Shown: piece by piece, positions 27,730-36,419 of the stretch
How the letters are laid out: every line of letters begins with the position of its first letter
Position numbering within the stretch: position 1 is the stretch's first letter
Assembly (NCBI GenBank): GCA_029261275.1
Contig: JAJDBR010000008.1
Location: forward strand, 1 to 64,000
Reading direction: 5' to 3'
Source of the DNA: Nitrospirales bacterium
GTDB taxonomy: Bacteria > Nitrospirota > Nitrospiria > Nitrospirales > UBA8639
Length of the DNA: 64,000 bases
The notes under the pieces: model-generated
The model's database searches: none
The model's input: the letters and a program-made list of their open reading frames with translations, nothing else
What the model was told of the DNA's origin: nothing
Program-made: the position numbers and the translations under genes

Positions 27730-28734
27730 TCATTCGGATAGGGTCTTTCTACTTAGTTTGGATATCGTCCGTGAAATCCTAGTCAGTACACCCCCTGAAT
27801 GTTTTGTTATCCTGGTCAATGGCAATGTTTGGGTTCCAAAACCTGCTTTGTGCTTAACAACTCCGTTGCCCCCGCTACCGCTGGGGTTGAAATCAAACCA
27901 TCGATATTTGCCCTTACAGACGTCTTTGGTAATTTCATTCATTAAGAAGTGCCAAGGATGAAAGCTGAAAAATTCCTTTAGTGTTGCGCCGTGCCAGCCT
28001 ACAACATGCTTGTTATGAAAGAACACAAGCGCTCCGGAGACTATCTTACCATCCACGAGAGCAAGATAGAGCTTTATGTCCTCCGATTGGGTACGGAACA
28101 TGTTTTCAAATAGTCTGAGTGGATAGATATAATTGGCATTATCACCCCATCGTTTGGTTGAATCCTGGTATACACGGTAATACTCTTGCCAGTCCTCGAT
28201 GCATGTTGCGATCTTAAAGGTTACCCCTTTGCGCTGTGCTTGCTTAATATCCTTCCGATGGCTTCGCGATATTTTCCTCCAAATGGCGTCATAGCCTACC
28301 GATGTATCCATGCATTGCGTGAAGTCGTTTTTGATTTCCCCGACATCGGAAAGATCAACGCCAAGCAATGATTGGTCGTAAGGATTGGAAGACCAGATGA
28401 AGTTCTTTATGTTTTCATTGGTCCATTTTATGATATCTAGGTGTTGTTCAGTCACGAGTTGCTTGGCACATATCCAACCCCCGTATACATAGGCGGCGTT
28501 GCTTATGAAAGTGGGTGGTTGCAACAAACCCGTTGCTGCCATTTGAATCATTGGGAATACAACACACGTATTCTTTTCAAGAATAAATGTTTTGGTAGCA
28601 ACCTTAACGTGCGGGAAAGTATCCGAAAATATTTTCGACCACATGGGGGAATGAAAAAAAGTGGCATAATCACACTGGTCGGCCACCCTTTGCCATTCTT
28701 CATAATCGATTTCTTCTCGAACCTCAATTATCAT
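27730..28734 (-). CDS. FemAB/GNAT-fold acyl- or aminoacyltransferase-like protein
   Basis: 334 residues. The first half has YATFFHSPMWSKIFSDTF, and the second half has SRSHRKDIKQAQRKGVTFKI, YLALVDGKIVSGALVFFHN and FDFNPSGSGGNGVVKHKAGFG. This is the tandem GNAT arrangement of FemAB-type and exopolysaccharide GNAT proteins. Such enzymes add amino acids or acyl groups to peptidoglycan or sugars. The donor here is unknown. It heads the tight minus-strand series with the two sulfotransferases. The palindromic repeat lies just upstream of its start. Confidence 0.85.
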   Translation of the reverse strand: MIIEVREEIDYEEWQRVADQCDYATFFHSPMWSKIFSDTFPHVKVATKTFILEKNTCVVFPMIQMAATGLLQPPTFISNAAYVYGGWICAKQLVTEQHLDIIKWTNENIKNFIWSSNPYDQSLLGVDLSDVGEIKNDFTQCMDTSVGYDAIWRKISRSHRKDIKQAQRKGVTFKIATCIEDWQEYYRVYQDSTKRWGDNANYIYPLRLFENMFRTQSEDIKLYLALVDGKIVSGALVFFHNKHVVGWHGATLKEFFSFHPWHFLMNEITKDVCKGKYRWFDFNPSGSGGNGVVKHKAGFGTQTLPLTRITKHSGGVLTRISRTISKLSRKTLSE

Positions 28735-28782
28735 ATAACTAAACCACAGTGCTCTTAAGATGGGCCTCTATAGAATCAAAGA

Positions 28783-28904
28783 GGAAATGTTGAAAAAATC
28801 CACCAGCGGCGTTCTCGCCATTTTTCCGTGCTCACGTACTGGAAGTACGCTCCGCGCGTCAAAAAGGCTGTGGCCTTGCTGGATGACTTTTTTGACCATT
28901 TCCG
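28783..28904 (+). repeat. MITE-like palindromic dispersed repeat, copy 2
   Basis: The element begins GGAAATGTTGAAAAAATCC and ends TTTTTTGACCATTTCC, giving imperfect terminal inverted repeats of about 26 bp. A second inner palindrome surrounds CACGTACTGGAAGTACG, with CGCCATTTTT facing CAAAAAGGC. It matches 1967-2089 in reverse orientation along its full length. It has no gene content and lies about 50 bases upstream of the FemAB-like gene, pointing away from it. Confidence 0.75.
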
Positions 28905-29280
28905 TCAGCTACTGATACGAGAAATTTCCTAGAGCATAGAAGGGCTGTTTTCGAGAAATATTCAACGGGCCCAAAGACTATCTGACATTGACCATCCTAA
29001 TGACCGACACCCATAACCGGTTCCTAAGCATTCCGACTTGCATTTCACGAAATTTCTGCTCAAAGGCTTTGGTGAAACGAGGGACATCCAGTGGTGGCCC
29101 CAGTTTACTCCATCCATGAATATGACGAGGCGGGAGACGACCATTGCCGCTCCTAGCAGCATGGTCAAAGTGATGAATCCAACAACCGTGTTTAAGCATA
29201 TCCCCGCAGTTATGCGACAATACATCTGATTTTTTTAACCATCGAGCGCGCTTTCATTTCATTAGAGAATATCTGTTTCT
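28905..29280. other. Unassigned stretch with a weak minus-strand reading frame
   Basis: About 375 bases between the palindromic repeat and the radical SAM gene. A minus-strand frame at 28962-29225 contains a hydrophobic segment (LNTVVGFITLTMLLGAAMVV) that could be part of a decayed membrane protein. It has no ribosome binding site or recognised relative, and a competing frame overlaps it. I do not call a gene. Confidence 0.3.
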
Positions 29281-30411
29281 TCAAGTAAGATACTTCGACT
29301 TAAAACGTTCCCATTTACTTCCAGAGGACTTCCCGCAGATCAACGCGCAGGTATGGTTTTTACCCTTTGCAAATGTTTCCTTTTTCCAGGATTCCGGAAT
29401 ATGACCTTGAAAGAAGGGGCCTTCGATAATCTTTTTAAGGTCGTGTTTTTTAGCATTGACCACATCCCATCCGCCCATTTCTTCTAAAATGGGTAGTATC
29501 TGCCGTTGCTTTTCCACCAGATTGTCATTATAAAAATGCGTCGCTAAATAACAGCACGGAACCACATAGCCAGTGGCCGTTATGTAAATCGATTTATCAA
29601 TTTGAGCCGCACAGCTAATTTTTTTTACGGTATCCAAGTAATCCCGAAACGAGGGGTAATGACTTTTAATGTATTCTATGTTTGTATTATTCTGGCCACG
29701 GAACTGCCCCAAGTTCTCGTTACGAAAATCAGGGTTTTCCGGCATTCCTAACCAATCAACAATTTCTCCATTGTTATTCTTGATTGGTGTCCGTTCCCGA
29801 TATTCCATGGTGTTCACATCGATAAATCTACGTGTCTTCTTAACGTTGAATTGCGAAAAACCAAGTTCTTTTGATAGGGCGCGTGCTTCTTCGACCTGGT
29901 GCTCATTGTGACGAAAAACGAGATAGTCCCATTGCGCACATCCGCCTGCGTTTATAAACGCTTGAACGTTTCGCATGATTACGGGCCATTCGGTATTTCG
30001 CCGATAGATATGATTGGTATCTCCCAAGCCATCAATAGCGAATGTCACTGATCCATTTTTATTGGTAAATACCTGAGCCAATTTTTCCCACCAATCTTCA
30101 GTACGAGCACTGCCATTGGTAAACATACTTAGAGTGATCTTGTCGTTGGAGTCTCTGAAATAGCGGAAAATTTCCAATGTCTCTTTTGCCATGATCGGGT
30201 CACCATAATTTCCGCACGCAATCATCGTATTCAATTGGGAAATAAATCGAGAAGAAAAAATTCCTTGAACTTCTGCTAAAGACATGGATACCAAAGGCAA
30301 GCGTGGGTTAGTTGTTCCGCCAGAGTCATTCCGTCCGCATTGGGGACAAGCCGCATTGCATTTATCGGTAATGGCCAACTGAACGGTTCTAATTTGGTCG
30401 TAGGAATACAT
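29281..30411 (-). CDS. Radical SAM protein with SPASM-like C-terminal cysteines
   Basis: 376 residues. The radical SAM cluster motif is CNAACPQC (Cys18, Cys22, Cys25) in the context VQLAITDKCNAACPQC. TMIACGNYGDPIMAKE is the following conserved strand. The C-terminal third has SCAAQIDKSIYITATGYVVP then CCYLATHF, and later TCALICGKSS, giving extra cysteines for an auxiliary iron-sulfur cluster as in SPASM or twitch proteins. Such enzymes modify peptides, sugars or other small molecules. No precursor peptide gene was seen next to it. It is on the same strand as the sulfotransferase series but about 550 bases upstream. Confidence 0.87.
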   Translation of the reverse strand: MYSYDQIRTVQLAITDKCNAACPQCGRNDSGGTTNPRLPLVSMSLAEVQGIFSSRFISQLNTMIACGNYGDPIMAKETLEIFRYFRDSNDKITLSMFTNGSARTEDWWEKLAQVFTNKNGSVTFAIDGLGDTNHIYRRNTEWPVIMRNVQAFINAGGCAQWDYLVFRHNEHQVEEARALSKELGFSQFNVKKTRRFIDVNTMEYRERTPIKNNNGEIVDWLGMPENPDFRNENLGQFRGQNNTNIEYIKSHYPSFRDYLDTVKKISCAAQIDKSIYITATGYVVPCCYLATHFYNDNLVEKQRQILPILEEMGGWDVVNAKKHDLKKIIEGPFFQGHIPESWKKETFAKGKNHTCALICGKSSGSKWERFKSKYLT

Positions 30412-31052
30412 CTTTTGGGTCTAATTATAGTGAATTTGGCAAAGGAATAATCCCACGATCGGGCTTATACATTTACTCGGTTCAACATGAGATTAGCGCT
30501 AAATTCAATGCTAACACAGATTGGTTTTTATTACGTTGTACGAATCTAGTTGGAGCTCTCCGTTATTGATGGCTCCACTGGCTTATGTGGAATTGTCGAT
30601 GGAGTGTATGGAGACTCAGAAGCCGCGCTCTGAACTCTGCGCCGTCGTCCGGTGGCTATTGGACAAATAACCAACTCGTTAACCATACTGAGAACGCGAT
30701 TTAGTTTTTGTTGATCTGATGTCACTATACGGACAACCCTCTATATTCTGTCTCAAATACTCGACCAAGACCAATGCCCTTTGATGGATGACTTGCGCTA
30801 CATGGTTAGAATTGATCCACGCCGAGTAACCCACGAAGGACCTCGAAAGTGCGATAGGGAAGCCCCACGCACGACTCCACCAGTGTATCGAATGCTGGAA
30901 CGCAAGGGGAGCAGGGCAGGAGAGGGGAGCGCGGCCAGAACAATGGATGAATTGTGTACGCCGCGAGCGACTCGTCCTGAACGTCAATGGGCGCAGGTTC
31001 CGGTCGGAGGCAGTCTGCCATCTCATACCATCGAAGGGGCAAATGCCGTCTC
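30412..31052. other. Non-coding gap between radical SAM and permease-propeller genes
   Basis: About 640 bases between divergent genes, so it probably contains the promoters of both. I recognised no convincing -35/-10 pair, hairpin or repeat. GC content rises clearly from about 30.6 kb onward toward the permease gene. An open frame at 30781-31056 lacks a ribosome binding site and protein character. Confidence 0.45.
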
Positions 31053-34000
31053 ATGACTGACAAGCGATTGATCCTCATCAGTGCTCTCATAATCTTGTTG
31101 GTTGCAGTTTTTTGGGGCAGCTCACGCTATCCGGCTTTGAACGATAAAGCGATGATGGCGGGAGATACCTCACTCGCAGCCCTAGGATTTGATGCGTTGG
31201 TGACCGTCGATGACGATGAGGGTCTCGGTAAACGAATTCTCTACAATACGATAAACTGGATTTATACGAATCGGCAGGGAATGGCGTTTGGGCTGTTACT
31301 GGCCGCACTGCTGATGAGTTTGTTGCCTCTGCTGCGCAACCGGATCTCTCAAAACGGACTTGTTAATGCCACTCTCGGGGTAATAATTGGAGCACCTCTC
31401 GGTGTTTGCGTCAATTGCGCAGCCCCCATTGCCAAAGGGCTTTATTCGGCTGGGGCGCGTGTGGAAACTGCCCTTGCCACGATGATCAGTTCCCCAACGC
31501 TGAATGTCATGGTTTTGACGATGACCTTCTCCCTCTTTCCCTTGTACATGGCGACAATTAAAGTTGGCCTGACCCTTGCCTTTATCCTGCTGGTTATCCC
31601 CCTGCTCCCCAGACTCATGCCGGTAATGCCAGCGACGCCGCAAACCGAGTGTCGACTCGACAATTCGGCTAACACAGTGCCCCCGGCTTTTCTGGGAGTG
31701 GACGTATACAGCTCTGAGGGTGTCACCACCTGGTCGTGTGCAATCGTAGAAGTAGGCCAACAATTCGGCCGCAGTCTCTGGTTCATCCTGACCACCACGG
31801 TGCCGCTGATGGTGCTGGCTGGATTTCTTGGGTCCGCCCTGATCACTGTTTTACCGTTCGAGTCGTTCGCAGATAAAATCCCGAATTCTGGGCTGTTTCT
31901 GACAATCTTGTTTATCCTTCTGGTTGCCTTGATTGGCCTTTTTCTTCCAGTCCCAATGGCATTCGATGTCATAGTCGTCGCGGTCTTGTTCGAAGCCGGT
32001 CTCCCGACGCTGTACGCGATGGTCCTGTTGTTCACACTCGGGATATTCAGCATCTATTCCTTCTCCATCACCTGGCAGACCATTTCCAAACGAATTGCGG
32101 TGGTGATGTTTCTTATCTTGGCTGGATTAGGGATTGTCGCCGGCGGACTGGGGCATCAGATTGATCGATGGCAGGCAGCAAACCAAGTGCGACTTTTCGA
32201 TAACTGGCTGGATACGCGCATCACTAAGGCCGCAGCCTTGCCCGTCCACAATCCACCACTGGTGTCACCGGGAACGCCGGGGCGCAAGCTCGTGAGTCGA
32301 TTGGAGCCGGGTGCAATCTCACGCTCCACGCTCCTTGGAGAAAGCGGGGACAAAATCCTCGTGGAACGAATGTCCTTCAAGAGGCCAACGCACCGCCCAG
32401 GAACGGTTTTTACCCGCCTGGACGGGGCTGATATAGGTTTTGACGAGGCCAACACGTTTTTCATTACCGACCTCCTTGACTCCTCGTTTCAATTCCGGGG
32501 CATCGCTGCCGGGGACATCCACAACGACGGTTGGCCAGATATTGTTCTGACCACGAAATCGGGCCCTGCCCTGTATGCGAACCACCAGGGTACCCACTAC
32601 GTTCGCCAGCAGATTCCTATCTCGGAGCTGAACGGACTGCATGTGGTGAATGTCGCGTTGGTTGACCTCAACAACGATGGCTGGCTGGACATTTTTTTCT
32701 CAACCAATCAATCGGGGAATTTCGTGATATACAATCGTGACGGAGATTTTCCCGCGGACAATCTACGCCGAGTTTCCAATCGCGATGGAGCCTTCATGGC
32801 TGGCGCCATGACATTCGGGGATGTGGACCGGGATGGTGATCTGGACATTGCTCTTGGTAACTGGTCCATTGGTATGCTAACTCGCAATCAGTCCTTCGAT
32901 TCCTCACGCAACGTTCTTCTGGAAAATGATCGTGGAGACTTTCGGCTGAGGCCTCTGCCCGGCATCGCGGGCGAAACGTTGAGTGCTCTCTTCTCGGACT
33001 TCAACAACGACGGCTATCTGGACTTGCTGATCGGTAATGACTTTACGCCATCCGATACCTACTATCTGGGTGACGGAAAGGGCGGATTGAAACGGCTGGG
33101 CGAGGGCGACGGAGTCATTGATCACTCGACCTTCTATACAATGAGCCTCGTCACCGCAGACATTAACAATGATCTGGTGCCGGAGATCTACGCAGGCCAG
33201 GTGAGTGCCGGGGTAGACAACTACTCACCGGAGGAAATCTGTGCGGAGCTAGACGATACAGCGCGACGGAAGGAATGTGAGCGGAGGAGGGGAATACTGG
33301 ATCTCGTCAAGAGTATTTTTCGTGACAAGGATGCCTCACGATGTCTAGCGCTGCAGCGAGAGCATGACCGCGACGGTTGCTTGGCCTGGTACTATCTTTT
33401 CTCCGCCATACGTTGGGGAAATGATCCCACCCACTGTGGCCGATTTCCCGCAACCTGGGAGCGTTATGCCACACTCTGCCATCACTACTTCGAAACACGT
33501 GGAGACGCAACGGATCCGGAACAGGGGTCAGGCGAGATCGTCTCGTTTAAGAACTATAATGTCCTGCTACAATCAGATAGAGATGGTCGGTTCGTCGACC
33601 GTGCGAAAACTCTCAATCTGGATCGGGGAGGTTGGACATGGAACGCGAAATTCGCCGACGTTGACAACGACGAATGGCAGGACTTGCACATCGCCAACGG
33701 CATGCCTTTGTTCAGACGGAAACGGGGCGGAACGGGGCCGAACTACTTCTATCACAATGACCAGGGGCAGACGTTTACAGACAAATCGGCCATCTTCGGA
33801 CTCGACTCCTTACTGGATACTTTGTCTTTCACGTACATCGACTTCGATAACGATGGTGATCTCGATATTATCTCCGTGCCCGCGTTTGGTCCAGTCTGGG
33901 TATTTGTGAACAACGCAACTAACGGAAATGCGATCATGATTGAACTGCGCGACGAGCTCGGAAATCGATTCGGCATTGGCAGCAAAATCATCATTCGTTA

Positions 34001-34205
34001 CGGGTCGGGACGCCAGCAGATGCGTGAGATTCAGTCAGGTGGTGGGTTCCTGTCGTTTGACGCTCCTATCGCACATTTTGGCCTCGGCGACTTCGAACAG
34101 ATAGATAGCGTAGACGTTCTTTGGTCCACGGGAGCGCGCACCAGAATTGACGTGGATTTTACAGCTGGGGCCCGCTATGTTATCTCCCGCCGGAATCTCG
34201 AGTAA
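31053..34205 (+). CDS. Fusion of a YraQ/ArsP-like permease with an FG-GAP beta-propeller and UnbV/ASPIC domain
   Basis: 1050 residues from ATG 31053 (MTDKRLILIS); an ATG 22 codons earlier has no ribosome binding site. Residues 1-370 are a multi-helix permease with LGVIIGAPLGVCVNCAAPIA (Cys119, Cys122) and SSPTLNVMVLTM, as in the DUF318/ArsP_1 family. From about residue 470, calcium-loop-like repeats follow (DIHNDGWPDIV, DLNNDGWLDIFF, DVDRDGDLDIAL, DFNNDGYLDLLIG), which should form a periplasmic propeller. An insertion at about 730-812 has three Cys pairs. The end, LGNRFGIGSKIIIRYGSG to LWSTGARTRI, is an ASPIC/UnbV domain. The substrate is unknown. GC is higher than in neighbouring genes, suggesting transfer. 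Confidence 0.88.
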   Translation: MTDKRLILISALIILLVAVFWGSSRYPALNDKAMMAGDTSLAALGFDALVTVDDDEGLGKRILYNTINWIYTNRQGMAFGLLLAALLMSLLPLLRNRISQNGLVNATLGVIIGAPLGVCVNCAAPIAKGLYSAGARVETALATMISSPTLNVMVLTMTFSLFPLYMATIKVGLTLAFILLVIPLLPRLMPVMPATPQTECRLDNSANTVPPAFLGVDVYSSEGVTTWSCAIVEVGQQFGRSLWFILTTTVPLMVLAGFLGSALITVLPFESFADKIPNSGLFLTILFILLVALIGLFLPVPMAFDVIVVAVLFEAGLPTLYAMVLLFTLGIFSIYSFSITWQTISKRIAVVMFLILAGLGIVAGGLGHQIDRWQAANQVRLFDNWLDTRITKAAALPVHNPPLVSPGTPGRKLVSRLEPGAISRSTLLGESGDKILVERMSFKRPTHRPGTVFTRLDGADIGFDEANTFFITDLLDSSFQFRGIAAGDIHNDGWPDIVLTTKSGPALYANHQGTHYVRQQIPISELNGLHVVNVALVDLNNDGWLDIFFSTNQSGNFVIYNRDGDFPADNLRRVSNRDGAFMAGAMTFGDVDRDGDLDIALGNWSIGMLTRNQSFDSSRNVLLENDRGDFRLRPLPGIAGETLSALFSDFNNDGYLDLLIGNDFTPSDTYYLGDGKGGLKRLGEGDGVIDHSTFYTMSLVTADINNDLVPEIYAGQVSAGVDNYSPEEICAELDDTARRKECERRRGILDLVKSIFRDKDASRCLALQREHDRDGCLAWYYLFSAIRWGNDPTHCGRFPATWERYATLCHHYFETRGDATDPEQGSGEIVSFKNYNVLLQSDRDGRFVDRAKTLNLDRGGWTWNAKFADVDNDEWQDLHIANGMPLFRRKRGGTGPNYFYHNDQGQTFTDKSAIFGLDSLLDTLSFTYIDFDNDGDLDIISVPAFGPVWVFVNNATNGNAIMIELRDELGNRFGIGSKIIIRYGSGRQQMREIQSGGGFLSFDAPIAHFGLGDFEQIDSVDVLWSTGARTRIDVDFTAGARYVISRRNLE

Positions 34206-34258
34206 TCTGCCCGAATGCCCGTGGTGCAAGCCTCTAAAGGCACGGCTTCAAAAAATCT

Positions 34259-35611
34259 CTATTCTGTGTTGATTTCCGGCAATAGCTTAGATTGGCTTAA
34301 GTATTCTCTCAGTATATCCGCCACAAGTTTATGTCCCTCCTTGTTGAAATGCAGGTCATCCAAATACAATTTCGAGCTCTTTCTCGCTGCCATTTCCTTC
34401 TGGAACTCATAGAAGAAAAATCCCCCTTCATCGCTATAATCGGAGATCTGTCGACGCGAATTTTCTACGTATTTGTTGTAGATTTCATAAGACCGAAAAT
34501 CCATCTCGTAGGGCAAAAATATAACAACAGTTTTTGCGTTAGTACTCTTACCAACAGCCGCTATTTCCTTCAAAAGCCTTAAAGTAACGGCGATTGACAT
34601 CAAAAATTCTTCTTCTGACAAAACAATACGCTGGATTTTATTTAAATGTTCCTGCTCTTCTGTTTCTTTCTTATCTCGTTTTTGTTGCCCAAACCGATTG
34701 GCCATCATCCTGTCAACTACCCGGCTACCGATGTAGTAAATTTGGCTCATTTCCTGTAATCGTTTGTTGAATCGGGCCATAGAACCGAAATTGGAAACGG
34801 GCACGTTCGTTAAGCGCAAGACTTCTCCTTCTAGTTTAAACACTGGCTTTGAATAGCCGTTCCGCATGGTTTTGTTGATATTATCCGTTAAATCATGAGC
34901 ATTGATCACGACAATGATGAGATCGGGAGAGAATTTTATGCCTTTAGATTTTAGAGCCAGAAATTCCTGATCCGTTCCATACCCGATGACACCGGTATTT
35001 ATCGTCTTAACAGATTGGAGATTGTTTTCGAGAATTGAAGTTAAAATATGTTCTTCATCCACACCGATCCCGAACAACTGGGAATCGCCAAGAAAAAGGA
35101 TTCTGAATTCATCTTTTGGTTTTTGAAAGGGCACTATGCCACCTCTGAAACCGAGGCTGTTTGTTCGTACGTTGGCTCCTCTAGAGGAAAATGTTCTGTT
35201 GGGTTTATTAACCCAGCCCAGGAAATCGTCAAATTGAGCGTACGCTTGCCGAGCCGTATTAAAGTGGCGTTTTCTATCCACAAGGTTTAGAGTAATTTCT
35301 ACCATGAAAATTAATAGAATTAAGGAACACAATATAAGGCCGGAAATGGTAAGCAATTTCTCATTTCTAGGATTGTGAACACGGAGAATAAAAAAGAGAA
35401 GGATTAGACAGAGTCCGAGAGCCAATACACACGTTTTGATCCAAAAAATCACCCTAATAGTGTCTATTTCAATAGTGCTGGGGCTCGCCGAAAACTTTTC
35501 GACAAATGAGGGATTAATAAATAGGAAAGCCGCGAGAATCACGAGAATACCGGCAGCTATTGGAATGATCCGGATAGTGCTCCAATTTCGTTTTAACCAA
35601 CTTCTGTCCAT
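34259..35611 (-). CDS. Membrane-anchored SGNH/GDSL hydrolase-like protein
   Basis: 450 residues. Three N-terminal membrane helices (about 15-32, 52-72 and 85-110) precede a hydrolase domain. The nucleophile block is RILFLGDSQLFGIGVDE, with GDSQ where the family has GDSL. VINTGVIGYGTDQEFLAL-type sequence and DLIIVVINAHDLTDN follow, and the catalytic Asp/His end is YLDDLHFNKEGHKLVADIL. Such proteins act as esterases or acyltransferases on surface glycans. It faces the permease-propeller gene tail to tail with 53 bases between. Confidence 0.85.
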   Translation of the reverse strand: MDRSWLKRNWSTIRIIPIAAGILVILAAFLFINPSFVEKFSASPSTIEIDTIRVIFWIKTCVLALGLCLILLFFILRVHNPRNEKLLTISGLILCSLILLIFMVEITLNLVDRKRHFNTARQAYAQFDDFLGWVNKPNRTFSSRGANVRTNSLGFRGGIVPFQKPKDEFRILFLGDSQLFGIGVDEEHILTSILENNLQSVKTINTGVIGYGTDQEFLALKSKGIKFSPDLIIVVINAHDLTDNINKTMRNGYSKPVFKLEGEVLRLTNVPVSNFGSMARFNKRLQEMSQIYYIGSRVVDRMMANRFGQQKRDKKETEEQEHLNKIQRIVLSEEEFLMSIAVTLRLLKEIAAVGKSTNAKTVVIFLPYEMDFRSYEIYNKYVENSRRQISDYSDEGGFFFYEFQKEMAARKSSKLYLDDLHFNKEGHKLVADILREYLSQSKLLPEINTE

Positions 35612-36287
35612 CAGGGTCTCCGCTTACACAACAACCAGAAAAATAGTCAATATACAGTGAGGTTAGCCGCCAGAAAACCCCACCAGGAGGTGCCCGGCGG
35701 ATTACAAAATATTACATTCGTTAATTTATCGCGAATGGGCGATAGGCAAAGCTGTTGTTCTGGGGTTGGGCCGATAGCACTGTATGAAGGATATACGATA
35801 AAACAGGTCCGAAGCTCTGAGGGTTATTGACTTTCGATAACATGAATCGTTAATGAAAAAATTCTGACGACCGTCCAATTCCCGTGCTTTAAATTCAATC
35901 TCCTCGTAGATTCCACTATCCGAGACTGCGATAAGAACACCCGAGAGTCCTGATTGCGGTCAAACCTAAATGTACTGACAACCAGACCAGGGGTCCCCAA
36001 GACCAGTGCAAGGGGACATACGGCCTTGTTTGAACTGTGGAAGGGCAGATGTCACTCGATCTGTTCCGTGCCAATTGGTTTGTGTTCTGCGACAACGTGT
36101 GTGCTATTGCAGTTACGTTTACTGGAAGGCCCCACATCACCGATGTTCCATTGCTGGTAGATGGGGGAAAGGGTGCTGTAATACTGGACCAGCTCGTGCA
36201 CCCCGTCAGTCAACAGGTCGGGAACTTTCTGGAGCGACAAGAAGTGCCAGCGCGAGATATCGAGAACTGATCCGTGCACTATACACG
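35612..36287. other. Unassigned gap
   Basis: About 675 bases. Several overlapping open frames exist on both strands (for example 36006-36407 plus), but none has protein-like sequence, a ribosome binding site or a recognisable relative. No repeat or terminator was recognised. Confidence 0.45.
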
Positions 36288-36419
36288 CTAGAATACTTGA
36301 TATTCAAAGGGAACGTTCTGCGGCGAACCGGCAAGCACGAAAAACAACAAGGTAACGACCAGATAGAACAAAATGAAGCCTATCAGGTACCATTTGTAAC
36401 GCCGTAAAAACTCAATCAT
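36288..36419 (-). CDS. Small single-helix membrane protein resembling DUF5989
   Basis: 43 residues. It opens MIEFLRRYKWYLIGFILFYL, continues with a hydrophobic helix, and ends LAGSPQNVPFEYQVF. Its ATG overlaps the TAA of the upstream SGNH gene by one base (TAATG), so translation is almost certainly coupled. Length, basic start, single helix and a C-terminus of the type P-F-x-Y-x-x-F resemble DUF5989, a tiny protein that I recall next to SGNH hydrolases in surface-glycan clusters. It probably stays in the inner membrane as a partner of the SGNH protein. The family assignment is from memory. Confidence 0.65.
   Translation of the reverse strand: MIEFLRRYKWYLIGFILFYLVVTLLFFVLAGSPQNVPFEYQVF

Noticed and set aside
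28962-29225. Hydrophobic minus-strand frame
   Set aside because: A competing overlapping frame of similar length exists and neither has an initiation signal; possibly a relic, not callable.
30781-31056. 91-residue plus-strand frame upstream of the permease gene
   Set aside because: Arg/Pro-rich composition typical of a chance frame in GC-rich DNA; no start context.
36006-36407. 133-residue plus-strand frame
   Set aside because: It overlaps the well-supported small membrane gene on the opposite strand at its 3' part and has no recognisable sequence.
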